A DNA stretch of 55,171 nt from Nitrospira sp. (GTDB lineage: Bacteria; Nitrospirota; Nitrospiria; Nitrospirales; Nitrospiraceae), in assembly GCA_020853775.1 (NCBI GenBank), contig JADYYH010000112.1:1-55171 (forward strand). Reading direction: 5' to 3'. Positions within the stretch are counted from its first letter, which is position 1. Each line of letters opens with the position of its first letter. Shown in pieces: positions 35,102 through 43,968 of this stretch. The position numbers were made by a program, and so were the translations under genes. The notes beneath the pieces are model-generated. The model was given only the letters and a program-made list of their open reading frames with translations, was not told where the DNA came from and searched no databases.

Positions 35102-37105
35102 GTGTCCGACTCCATTGACCTGATCGTAAAATTGATTCCTCTGTTTCCGCTGATGGCCGTCATTGTGAACGGGCTCTTCGGGCACCGTTATTCACATGAT
35201 CTGGCTCACCGCTTTGCATGGGGCTCGGTCCTCATGTCGTTTCTCTGCGTGCTCGCGGTCTTCACGGAAACGCTGCGCACCGGAACGGCTCGTGAAGTCA
35301 TCGCCTATAAATGGATTTTCGGCGGCGACCTCACGATCAATCTCGCCTATCTGATCGACCCTCTGACCTGCATCATGCTGCTGGTGATCACGGGGGTCGG
35401 ATTTCTCATCCACGTGTACTCCGTGGGATACATGCACGGCGAAGCCGGCTTCACCCGCTTTTTCGTGTACATGAACCTCTTCATGGTGTCGATGCTCCTC
35501 CTCGTCATGGGCAACAACTATGTTGTCCTCTTCATCGGGTGGGAAGGGGTCGGACTCTGCTCGTACCTTTTGATCGGCTACTACTACGACAAGGTATCGG
35601 CAGCCAAAGCGGCAACGAAGGCGTTCGTCGTCAATCGCATCGGCGATGCCGGCTTTCTGCTGGCAATTTTTCTCGTCTTCGTGAACTTCCGGACACTCGA
35701 CTACACGCAGGTGATGCAAAATGCGGCGCAACTGTCGCCCGAAATGGCCACAGCCATCGCTCTGTGCCTGCTCGTGGGAGCGGTCGGAAAATCCGCCCAG
35801 CTTCCGCTCTACACCTGGCTACCTGATGCGATGGAGGGCCCGACCCCGGTCAGCGCGCTCATCCACGCGGCCACGATGGTCACGGCCGGCGTCTACATGA
35901 TTGTTCGCAATCATGCCATTTTCGACCTGGCGCCTATGGCCATGACGACCGTCGCCTGGATCGGCGGATTGACGGCCCTCTTCGCCGCCACCATCGGCTT
36001 GGTGCAAACGGACATCAAGCGGGTCCTGGCCTATTCCACTGTGAGCCAACTCGGATATATGTTCCTTGGGTGTGGTCTCGGCGCCTATACAGCGGCCGTC
36101 TTTCATCTTATGACCCACGCCTTTTTCAAAGCCCTCCTGTTTTTATCAGCGGGCTCGGTCATCCATGCCCTCTCTGGGGAGCAGGATATCCGCAAGATGG
36201 GCGCGTTGAAGTCGAAAATTCCCTGGACCCATACGCTGTTCCTAATCGGCACGATCGCGATCGCGGGAATTCCGCCTCTGGCGGGGTTCTGGAGCAAAGA
36301 CGAAATCATGGGCCATGCCTTCGTCCATCATCACTACCTGCTGTATGGCATGGCAGCGGTCGGCGCCTTCCTGACATCCTTCTATATGTTCCGCCTGACG
36401 TACCTGACGTTCTATGGAACATCGCGGCTCGATCATCACACAGCTGAACATGTACACGAATCGCCAATGGTCATGATCGGGCCACTCGTCGTGCTGGCCA
36501 CGCTCTCCGTCATCGGCGGGTTTCCTGGCGTCCCGCCGGAAAACGGCTGGTTCCACCATTTCCTCCATTCCGTTGCCGGAGTGGCGGGGGAAGAACATGC
36601 GACGCCCCCAGCACTGATGTTTGGCCTCATGGGCACCGCGACGGTTATCGCACTTCTTGGCTGGGGCCTTGCACACTATTTCTATAGCGGTCCATCAACC
36701 GCCGCGACGGCCCTTGCCGACCGCATGCCCGGCGCGTACACCACGCTGCTGAACAAATACTATGTCGATGAGCTCTACGATACTCTGTTCGTGGAGCCTA
36801 CCAAACAGTTGGGACGTCTCTGCGATTGGTTCGATCACACTATTATTGACGGACTCGTCCGGGGCATCGACCGAGGCACAGACCTCAGCTCTGCGGCCAT
36901 CACCTGGACGGAAAAACACGTGGTGTATGCGGGACTCAATATTATCGGCTATGGGAATCATCTGCTGGCACGCTCCTGGCGCCGCCTGCAAACCGGCATG
37001 GTCCATCAGTATGCGGCCATCATCGTGGCGGGACTGTTCATTCTCGTCCATCTCATCTTGTTGATCTGGACCGGGGGCGGTTCAACCGGGTATTCAGCGC
37101 GCTGA
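35102..37105 (+). CDS. nuoL: NADH-quinone oxidoreductase subunit L with elongated lateral helix
   Basis: 667 residues from a GTG start; E. coli NuoL has 613. It is an antiporter-like proton-pumping subunit. Key residues are kept: Glu in FIGWEGVGLCSYLLIG (TM5) and Lys in AVGKSAQLPLYTWLP (TM7). The stretch between ELYDTLFVEP and the last membrane helix (RLQTGMVHQYA) is about 25 residues longer than in E. coli or Rhodobacter NuoL as I remember them. That is the part forming the long lateral helix along the membrane arm, and a longer one is needed to pass an extra antiporter subunit. Confidence 0.95.
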   Translation: MSDSIDLIVKLIPLFPLMAVIVNGLFGHRYSHDLAHRFAWGSVLMSFLCVLAVFTETLRTGTAREVIAYKWIFGGDLTINLAYLIDPLTCIMLLVITGVGFLIHVYSVGYMHGEAGFTRFFVYMNLFMVSMLLLVMGNNYVVLFIGWEGVGLCSYLLIGYYYDKVSAAKAATKAFVVNRIGDAGFLLAIFLVFVNFRTLDYTQVMQNAAQLSPEMATAIALCLLVGAVGKSAQLPLYTWLPDAMEGPTPVSALIHAATMVTAGVYMIVRNHAIFDLAPMAMTTVAWIGGLTALFAATIGLVQTDIKRVLAYSTVSQLGYMFLGCGLGAYTAAVFHLMTHAFFKALLFLSAGSVIHALSGEQDIRKMGALKSKIPWTHTLFLIGTIAIAGIPPLAGFWSKDEIMGHAFVHHHYLLYGMAAVGAFLTSFYMFRLTYLTFYGTSRLDHHTAEHVHESPMVMIGPLVVLATLSVIGGFPGVPPENGWFHHFLHSVAGVAGEEHATPPALMFGLMGTATVIALLGWGLAHYFYSGPSTAATALADRMPGAYTTLLNKYYVDELYDTLFVEPTKQLGRLCDWFDHTIIDGLVRGIDRGTDLSSAAITWTEKHVVYAGLNIIGYGNHLLARSWRRLQTGMVHQYAAIIVAGLFILVHLILLIWTGGGSTGYSAR

Positions 37106-37129
37106 CGCGGCAGATTTTTTGGATTTACA

Positions 37130-38689
37130 ATGCTTGAAGAGTTCAGTTTCGGCTTCCCCATCCTCTCGTACCTGATCTTCCTCCCCCTAGTCGGGGCGGC
37201 GGTGCTCTGGCTGATCGACGACGAGGATCTTCTCAAATCCACGACATTGGGCATCACCCTTGTCGAACTGGCGCTCGCCTGCCTCGTCCTGGTGCGCTTT
37301 GTTCCTGATTCCGCGGCCATGCAGTTCGCCGAACACGCCCGCTGGATGCCCGCGCTTGGCATCGGCTATCACCTTGCCGTCGACGGGATCAGCGTGCTCT
37401 TCGTGGGGTTGACGGCCTTCCTCACCGTCTTAGTGGTCGTCTACTCGTGGGACACGATTCGTAACCAGGTACGCCTCTATTTCATGGCTCTCCTGGCCCT
37501 CGAAACCACCACGATCGGAATATTCGTCTCTATCGACCTCATTCTTTTCTTCGTGTTCTGGGAGCTCATGCTCATTCCCAGCTACTTCCTCATCAAGCTG
37601 TGGGGTGGAGGAGCCGATCGCCATTACGCCGCCCTGAAATATGTTCTTTATACACTCCTGGGCAGCGTATTCATGTTGGTGGGCATCGCCCTGCTGGATA
37701 TCAACTATCACCAGTGGGCCGTGACCCATCATCTGGACCACGTGTATTCATTCGACCTGTTGGAGTTGCTCTCCGTCCCGATTCCACTCTCCCAGCAGAT
37801 TTTGATCTTTTGGCTCATGTTCATGGGATTTGCGTTTAAGGCGCCGGTATTCCCATTCCACACATGGCTGCCTGATGCCCTCGTCGAAGGACCGATCGGA
37901 ATGGCCGTCATGTTGGCCGGCATGAAATTGGGCACCTATGGATTCCTCCGATTCACTTTCCCGTTGGTGCCCGATGCATCAAAGAGCGAGGGAGTCGTCG
38001 CCATCGTCATGGTATTGGCACTGTCAGCCATTCTCTATGGCGCGGTCGTGGCGCTCGTACAATCGGATTTCAAACGACTACTCGCATTTAGCAGCATCAG
38101 CCACCTCGGGTTTGTAGTGGTGGGATTGTTTGCCTTGAACTTTCAAGGGCTGCAGGGCAGCCTGCTAACGATGATTAATCTCGGTTTCAGTACGGCCGGT
38201 CTCTTCTTCATGGCCGGGTTCCTGACAACCAGGCAACAGAGCTCGCACCTATCCTCCTTCGGAGGATTTGCCAAGCAGGCTCCGCTCCTGGCCACGTTCC
38301 TCCTATTGATCGGCATGGCCTCGATCGGACTGCCGGGAACCAACGGCTTCGTCGGTGAATTCTTGATTCTTTTGGGCGCCTTCAAAGCCAAATGGTGGTT
38401 CGGGGCTGTTGCGGTACTCGGCGTGATCTTCGGAGCCGCGTATTTTCTGTGGTATTACGAACGGGCTATGCTGGGGCCTCTTAGTAAAAACGTATCGGCG
38501 GCCGTCAAGGATCTCCACATGCGGGAGATCACCATTGCGCTCTCGCTGTCCATTATGATTTTGTGGATCGGCCTCTATCCCTCGCCATTCCTGAGAATGA
38601 TGAATGGCTCAATTCAAGCCCTGGTCGACCGGCTTGATCGCGCGAAAGTGGCCTCCGTAGACACCGTTACCCACGTGCCGGCGAAGTAG
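37130..38689 (+). CDS. nuoM: NADH-quinone oxidoreductase subunit M, first copy
   Basis: 519 residues, about 14 membrane helices, antiporter-like pump. The charged residues of the proton path are present: Glu145 (VFWELMLIP, TM5), Lys237 (AFKAPVFPFHTW, TM7), Lys266 (AGMKLGTYGFLRF, TM8) and Glu410 (GFVGEFLIL, TM12). The TM7-8 loop reads PDALVEGPIG instead of the usual PDAHVEAPT. nuoL ends 24 bases upstream; the second nuoM begins 4 bases after the stop. Confidence 0.95.
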   Translation: MLEEFSFGFPILSYLIFLPLVGAAVLWLIDDEDLLKSTTLGITLVELALACLVLVRFVPDSAAMQFAEHARWMPALGIGYHLAVDGISVLFVGLTAFLTVLVVVYSWDTIRNQVRLYFMALLALETTTIGIFVSIDLILFFVFWELMLIPSYFLIKLWGGGADRHYAALKYVLYTLLGSVFMLVGIALLDINYHQWAVTHHLDHVYSFDLLELLSVPIPLSQQILIFWLMFMGFAFKAPVFPFHTWLPDALVEGPIGMAVMLAGMKLGTYGFLRFTFPLVPDASKSEGVVAIVMVLALSAILYGAVVALVQSDFKRLLAFSSISHLGFVVVGLFALNFQGLQGSLLTMINLGFSTAGLFFMAGFLTTRQQSSHLSSFGGFAKQAPLLATFLLLIGMASIGLPGTNGFVGEFLILLGAFKAKWWFGAVAVLGVIFGAAYFLWYYERAMLGPLSKNVSAAVKDLHMREITIALSLSIMILWIGLYPSPFLRMMNGSIQALVDRLDRAKVASVDTVTHVPAK

Positions 38690-38693
38690 GATC

Positions 38694-40349
38694 ATGGCTG
38701 AATACACGCTGCTCATCATTTTATTCGCTCCCTTCCTCGGGGCCCTGGCCTTAATTTTTGTCTCTAATCGCCAAGTCTCGCTGGTGCGAGGAATTGCAGC
38801 CGGATCCGCCTTTGTCTCATTGGCCGCCTCCGTCTATCTTTTTTATGCCTACGATTCAGTGAAAGGCGGCTATCAATTCATCCAGCGCATTGAGTGGTCT
38901 CGCCAGCTGGGCATTTCACTCCATCTCGGCGTAGATGGCATCGGCACGCCGCTGGTGCTTGCCTCAGGCATTCTGTTGTTCGCCGGCATCTTCGTCTCCT
39001 GGCACATCAAAGACCGGGTGAAAGAGTTCTATATCTGGATCCTAATTCTCGCCGCAGCGACAATCGGTGTCTTCATGTCGCTCGACCTCTTCTTCCTGTA
39101 CTTCTTTTATGAAATGTCCGTTATCCCGATGTATCTGCTATTGGGCATGTGGGGTAGCCACACCAAGAAATACCTCGAAATGACGGATCCCGAAGGTCTG
39201 AAACAACGCGACTCCGTCGGCTTCATTTTCAACTTTGGTGCGAACAGCAAAGAATACGCGGCGATGAAACTCGTCCTGTTTCTTTCCGCCTTTGCCGTGG
39301 CCGCCTTGATGGGGATTCTGCTCATCTATAAGTTCTCCGGACTGAACACGTTCGACATCCTCATTCTGCGCGAAAAAGCCCATTTCTCCGGGCCGTTGGC
39401 CACACTCATCTGGCTGCTGATTTTCTTCGGCTTTGCCTCAATCGCCCCGATTTGGCCCCTGCATTCTTGGTCTCCGGTTGGTCACGCCGCCGCACCGGCC
39501 GCCACCAGTATGTTGCATGCGGGCGTGCTGATGAAACTCGGCCACTTTTCCATTATCCGGGTCGCGTTCGAGATCCTGCCCGAGACGACCAGGGAATTGA
39601 TGCCCATCGCCGCGGTGCTGTGCATCTTCAGCATCATTTACGGCGGCCTGGTGGCCTACTATGCGAAGGACACGAAATACGTCATCGGCTACTCAAGCTC
39701 AAGCCATATGGGCTATGTCTTCCTGGGCATGGCGGCCTTGGACTACATCAGCCTCAGCGGAGCCGTGATCTACATGTTCGCCCATGCCATGGCCACCGGC
39801 ATGCTGTTCGCCATGGCCGGCTGGGTCTACGATCAAACCCACACTCGAGATATCCCGTCCCTGGGAGGTCTCTCCAACCGGATGCCGTTTATCTCTGCCG
39901 CCTTTGTCATCGGCTGCATGGCTTCGATCGGAATGCCGGGGACCGTTAACTTCATCGCTGAAGTCATGATCATCGTCGGCAGCTGGAACAAATATCCGTT
40001 CCAGGTTGTCGTGGCAGTGCTCGGCATCGTGTTGACCATGGCCTATCTCTTCAAGATGATGCGCGGGCTCTTCTACGGTTCGATGGCCGAAAAGTATAGC
40101 CACTCTCACGATGCCGTGGCCGTGGTCGACCGTATGCCCCTGCTTATTATGATTACGGTCAGCATCAGCTTCGGCATATTTCCGGGACATCTCTACTCCG
40201 TGGTTAGGTCAGGGGTCGACCCGCTGATCGCCCGCATCACCAAAGTGGTGCCGGTCGCAGAGCTTCCCATGAACATTCCACAAGCCAGCACGCCCACGAT
40301 GCCCCAGCCTGCTCCCGGTGAGGCGATTGCGAAGGTGACCTCGCGATGA
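38694..40349 (+). CDS. nuoM: NADH-quinone oxidoreductase subunit M, divergent second copy (NuoM2)
   Basis: 551 residues, a second NuoM-type antiporter subunit, only distantly similar to its neighbour, so not a recent duplicate. Glu140 (FFYEMSVIPMYLLLG), Lys281 (HAGVLMKLGHFSI) and Glu423 (NFIAEVMII) align with the pump residues of NuoM. The TM7 lysine does not: FGFASIAPIWPLHSW has Ile250 where NuoM has FAFKAPVFPFHTW. An insertion of about 25 residues (roughly 155-185) lies between the TM5 and TM6 regions. Two NuoM in one complex is the 2M type described for Nitrospira. Confidence 0.93.
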   Translation: MAEYTLLIILFAPFLGALALIFVSNRQVSLVRGIAAGSAFVSLAASVYLFYAYDSVKGGYQFIQRIEWSRQLGISLHLGVDGIGTPLVLASGILLFAGIFVSWHIKDRVKEFYIWILILAAATIGVFMSLDLFFLYFFYEMSVIPMYLLLGMWGSHTKKYLEMTDPEGLKQRDSVGFIFNFGANSKEYAAMKLVLFLSAFAVAALMGILLIYKFSGLNTFDILILREKAHFSGPLATLIWLLIFFGFASIAPIWPLHSWSPVGHAAAPAATSMLHAGVLMKLGHFSIIRVAFEILPETTRELMPIAAVLCIFSIIYGGLVAYYAKDTKYVIGYSSSSHMGYVFLGMAALDYISLSGAVIYMFAHAMATGMLFAMAGWVYDQTHTRDIPSLGGLSNRMPFISAAFVIGCMASIGMPGTVNFIAEVMIIVGSWNKYPFQVVVAVLGIVLTMAYLFKMMRGLFYGSMAEKYSHSHDAVAVVDRMPLLIMITVSISFGIFPGHLYSVVRSGVDPLIARITKVVPVAELPMNIPQASTPTMPQPAPGEAIAKVTSR

Positions 40350-41842
40350 CTTTCTCCCTGACGCTTTCAGCTAGCGATCTTCTCCTCCTGCTTCCCGAGC
40401 TGTTTCTCACGCTCTGGCTGTGCGTCGTCTTGGCTGTGGATTTTTCGTTCAAGCGCATCGTACAGGAACAGTTGGCCTACCTGACCATTTTCGGCGTGAT
40501 CATCACTCTGGCCTGTCTCGCATGGTTCGACATGACCGGCATCACCGGCACCCTGTTCGGGAAGATGTTCGTCGTGGATCGGATGGCGATCTTTTTCAAA
40601 GTCATGATCCTCCTGGCCACCATCCTGGTCATTCTCCTCTCGATCGACTATGTGCATCGATTCTCCCTCTTTCGAGGCGAATATTATTTCCTCGTGGCGA
40701 TGTCGGCGCTAGGCATGATGTTCATGGCATCCGCCAACGACCTCTTATCGCTCTTCGTCACACTGGAATTCGCGACCTTTGGCTTTTACGTGCTGGTCTC
40801 CTACCTCCGGGACGACATGGCCTCAAACGAGGCAGGTCTCAAGTTCTTTATCCTGGGGGTCTTTGCCGCAGGCTTGTTAGCGTATGGGATCAGCCTCGTC
40901 TATGGCGAAACAGGCAAACTCGTCTTTTCCGACATGACCGGCGCGGCCCCGACGACGGGATTGGTCATCGGCTTTCTGCTGATCTTCGCGGCGTTAGGAT
41001 TCAAGATTGGCGCCGTCCCGTTTCACTCCTGGATTCCGGATACGTATCACGGCGCACCGACACCTGTGACCGCCTTCCTTTCCATCGCCCCGAAAGTCGC
41101 AGCTTTCGCCATCCTGCTCCGGTTGTTCCTTGTGGCACTGGCGACCTTCAAGCCTGCCTGGGCCTTGCTCATTGTCGCCGCCTCGATCCTGTCGATGACC
41201 TATGGCAACATCGTGGCGATCGCACAGCGAAACATTAAGCGTTTGCTGGCCTATTCAGGTATCGCCCAGGTCGGAAATGTGCTGATCGGCCTGGCCGCAG
41301 GCACCAAGATGGGCACCGACTCGATTCTGTTCTATCTCTTGACCTACCTCTTCGCCAATCTTGGGGCCTTCGCGGTCATCATGGCGATCAGCAATTCGGT
41401 GGGGAGTGATGAGATCGACGATTATCGCGGACTCAACCGGCGCTCGCCCTTTCTGGCATTTGCCATGTTAATTTTCCTCCTCTCACTGGCAGGCGTTCCT
41501 CCCCTCGCCGGCTTTATCGGAAAGCTGTATATTTTTGTCGCGGCGATCAAAGAAGGTCTCTACATTCTGATTACCGTCGGCCTCGTCAATATCGTCGTCT
41601 CGATGTACTACTATCTCATCGTCGTGAAAAAGATGTATATCAACGAACCGCTCGACTCCTCTCCCATCAAGACCACGGGGCCTCTGCGAGCGGTGATCTA
41701 TGTCGGGTTGGCTGGAACGCTCGTGATCGGCATCTATCCGCAACCGTTCCTCGATTGGGCTGTGGCAGCCACGCTCATGTTTTCCAATCTCATTGGACCT
41801 GCCGCTTCCCTGACTCCACCGGTCACACCGTTCGGAGGCTGA
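40346..41842 (+). CDS. nuoN: NADH-quinone oxidoreductase subunit N
   Basis: 498 residues, the third type of antiporter-like subunit, nearest to the NuoA/J/K module. The TM7 region GFKIGAVPFHSWIPDTYHGAP has the conserved Lys and the family's PDxYxGAP; TM5 has LFVTLEFATFGFY. Its start overlaps the end of nuoM2 by 4 bases. Last gene of the operon; I see no clear terminator after it. Confidence 0.95.
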   Translation: MTFSLTLSASDLLLLLPELFLTLWLCVVLAVDFSFKRIVQEQLAYLTIFGVIITLACLAWFDMTGITGTLFGKMFVVDRMAIFFKVMILLATILVILLSIDYVHRFSLFRGEYYFLVAMSALGMMFMASANDLLSLFVTLEFATFGFYVLVSYLRDDMASNEAGLKFFILGVFAAGLLAYGISLVYGETGKLVFSDMTGAAPTTGLVIGFLLIFAALGFKIGAVPFHSWIPDTYHGAPTPVTAFLSIAPKVAAFAILLRLFLVALATFKPAWALLIVAASILSMTYGNIVAIAQRNIKRLLAYSGIAQVGNVLIGLAAGTKMGTDSILFYLLTYLFANLGAFAVIMAISNSVGSDEIDDYRGLNRRSPFLAFAMLIFLLSLAGVPPLAGFIGKLYIFVAAIKEGLYILITVGLVNIVVSMYYYLIVVKKMYINEPLDSSPIKTTGPLRAVIYVGLAGTLVIGIYPQPFLDWAVAATLMFSNLIGPAASLTPPVTPFGG

Positions 41843-41895
41843 GGACTCGGTCAGCGTCGCGGTTCTCGGCTTCCATCAATTTTCTTCGCGTATCA

Positions 41896-41912
41896 GTACC
41901 TTCTGGTACAAT
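41896..41912 (+). promoter_or_regulatory. Inverted repeat with a possible -10 box before the sensor kinase operon
   Basis: GTACC (41896-41900) and GGTAC (41905-41909) form a perfect 14-base inverted repeat around TTCT; TACAAT (41907-41912), a 5 of 6 match to a -10 box, overlaps its right arm. No good -35 box stands upstream, which would suit an activator-dependent promoter. About 90 bases before the kinase start. Confidence 0.3.
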
Positions 41913-42000
41913 GGGCTGTGCAGTCTCCCGACTGCGTCAAACTCTTTGACGCGCATTTCCCGGGCTCCAGTCATCAGATCTCGGAGCTTTCACTGTAGGC

Positions 42001-43494
42001 ATGGACGAACCGAACCGCCACCAACCCGTCGACCTCGGGCTCGACTCCCCATTTCCTGCCGCGCCGCAGGCCGAACAGAGTCTGAGCCGAGCTTCGTTCT
42101 TCACGCCGCTGGTTCAAATATTTCAAGAGCGATCAATCGAACAACGCGTCCTGGCTGGATTCGGGCTCGTCTTTGCCGGCATCCTGGTTATTTCCGCCAT
42201 CTCCTATCGCAACATGACCGTCCTCATTCGCAATGGTGACTCGGATAAACGGAGCCACGAGTTCATCCAGCTTCTCGGTGCGACCGGAGAAGCCATCGAC
42301 GACGCGGAAAATGGCCACCGGCGATTTCTCGTCACGGGAGACGAGAGCTATCTGGCCGCCTATCACACCTTACATGAACGCGCACCAGAATATATTCGCT
42401 ATCTGCGGGAGCTGACCGATCCTGGGAGCACCCAACGCACGCATGTGAGCGATCTGGAACAGTTGATCAACCAGCAATTGCAGGAGGAACGCGCCGCCAT
42501 CGAACTACGCGCCAAGACTGGTTTTGACTCAGTGCGGGGAATGGCCCTCACGGGCGTCGCCAAAACCGCCCTCGAATCAGCCAGGCGCCTGCAGGGCCAG
42601 ATGGATCAGGAGGAGACGAAAGCACTCGCCCAACGAGTCATTGAATCGACCACGACCACCCGCTCCAGCATCATTCTGTTGACCATCGGGGCGCTCCTGC
42701 TATTCGTGCTCCTCGCGGCCGTGTACTACTTGATCCGGCATGATATTACTGAGCGACGCCGGATTGCCGACGAGCTCCACCGCCGAGGAGAACTTCTGGA
42801 AGCGGCCAATAAAGAGCTGGAGGCGTTCAGCTATTCCGTGTCGCACGACTTGCGCGCGCCGCTCCGGCACATTGACGGCTATGCCTCGCTCCTCGCAAAA
42901 GCCGGAGCGATCTCTCTTGATGACAAGGCGAAACGCTACTTGCAGACGATCTCTGAATCCGCCACCAGAATGGGACAACTCATCGACGATCTGTTGGTGT
43001 TTTCGCGCATGGGGCGACAGGAAATGTTGCGCGGCACGGTCAATCTGAACCAATTAATCGCCGCCTTGCGGCACGATCTTCGACATGACTTGCAAGATCG
43101 CGCCATCTCATGGACAATCGCTGAACTCCCTGATGTGACCGGAGACGCGGCCATGTTGCGGCAGGTCTTTATGAATCTCATTGCGAACGCCATTAAATTT
43201 ACCGGGACCAGGCAACAGGCCAAGATCGAAATTGGAAGTCTGGACAACGGGCCGGATGAAGCGGTGTTATTTGTACGCGATAATGGGGTAGGATTCGATA
43301 TGCGTTACGCCAACAAGCTCTTTGGGGTGTTTCAACGGCTCCATCGAGCAGATGAGTTCGAAGGGACAGGCATTGGATTGGCCAATGTCAGACGCATTAT
43401 TCATCGACATGGGGGGAAAACCTGGGCGGAAGGTGCGCTCGGCGAAGGCGCCACCTTTTACGTCAGCCTCCCGAGAGTGAGGCCCTCGGCATGA
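42001..43494 (+). CDS. Membrane sensor histidine kinase with CHASE3-type sensor domain
   Basis: 497 residues. A membrane helix at about 50-68, a periplasmic helical domain of the CHASE3 type (DDAENGHRRFLVTGDESYL), a second helix at about 223-244, then a cytoplasmic HisKA (SYSVSHDLRAPLRHIDGY, with the phospho-His) and a complete HATPase: N-box QVFMNLIANAIKFT, G1 VRDNGVGFD, and GTGIGLANVRRII. The catalytic part resembles the phytochrome-type kinases that pair with Rcp1-like receivers. The stop overlaps the next receiver gene by 4 bases. Confidence 0.92.
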   Translation: MDEPNRHQPVDLGLDSPFPAAPQAEQSLSRASFFTPLVQIFQERSIEQRVLAGFGLVFAGILVISAISYRNMTVLIRNGDSDKRSHEFIQLLGATGEAIDDAENGHRRFLVTGDESYLAAYHTLHERAPEYIRYLRELTDPGSTQRTHVSDLEQLINQQLQEERAAIELRAKTGFDSVRGMALTGVAKTALESARRLQGQMDQEETKALAQRVIESTTTTRSSIILLTIGALLLFVLLAAVYYLIRHDITERRRIADELHRRGELLEAANKELEAFSYSVSHDLRAPLRHIDGYASLLAKAGAISLDDKAKRYLQTISESATRMGQLIDDLLVFSRMGRQEMLRGTVNLNQLIAALRHDLRHDLQDRAISWTIAELPDVTGDAAMLRQVFMNLIANAIKFTGTRQQAKIEIGSLDNGPDEAVLFVRDNGVGFDMRYANKLFGVFQRLHRADEFEGTGIGLANVRRIIHRHGGKTWAEGALGEGATFYVSLPRVRPSA

Positions 43495-43958
43495 CCGCTG
43501 CTAAACCCATATTGCTCGCTGAAGACAATCCGCGCGATGCCGAACTGGCGCTCGCGGCCATGGAAGAGCATCATTTGGCCGACAAGGTCATCCTTTGCCA
43601 TGATGGCGCGGAAGTGTTGGACTATCTCTATTGTCGAGGCCACTTCAAAACGCGTCTCCAAGGGAATCCTGCCGTGGTCCTTCTCGATTTAAAAATGCCT
43701 AAGGTGGACGGACTTGAGGTCTTGCGCACGATCAAGAACGACGCGGCACTCAGACCGATTCCCGTCGTGATGCTCACATCCTCCCGCGAGGAACGGGACC
43801 TCGCAGAAAGTTATGCCCTTGGCGCCAATGCCTATGTCGTCAAGCCGGTGGAGTTTCATCAATTCCTGAAAGCAGTCAAAGAGCTCGGCGTGTTCTGGGG
43901 CATGATCAACGAACCGCCGCCCGAAGGAGCCAGCCGGGCAGCGGGCCGGTCCACCTAA
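43491..43958 (+). CDS. Single-domain response regulator, Rcp1-like
   Basis: 155 residues. Receiver domain with Glu11/Asp12 in LLAEDNPRD, phosphoacceptor Asp66 in VLLDLKMPKVDG, Thr96 in MLTSSREERD and Lys118 in YVVKPVEF. The ERDLAESYxLGANAYVVKP pattern is typical of Rcp1-type receivers that carry phosphate from phytochrome-like kinases. Translationally coupled (4-base overlap) to the kinase upstream, its likely donor. Confidence 0.93.
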   Translation: MTAAKPILLAEDNPRDAELALAAMEEHHLADKVILCHDGAEVLDYLYCRGHFKTRLQGNPAVVLLDLKMPKVDGLEVLRTIKNDAALRPIPVVMLTSSREERDLAESYALGANAYVVKPVEFHQFLKAVKELGVFWGMINEPPPEGASRAAGRST

Positions 43959-43968
43959 CTCCATCTCG

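Noticed and set aside
40420-41238. 272-residue plus-strand ORF inside nuoN
   Set aside because: Out-of-frame shadow of nuoN with Arg/His-rich composition; nuoN itself is unmistakable.
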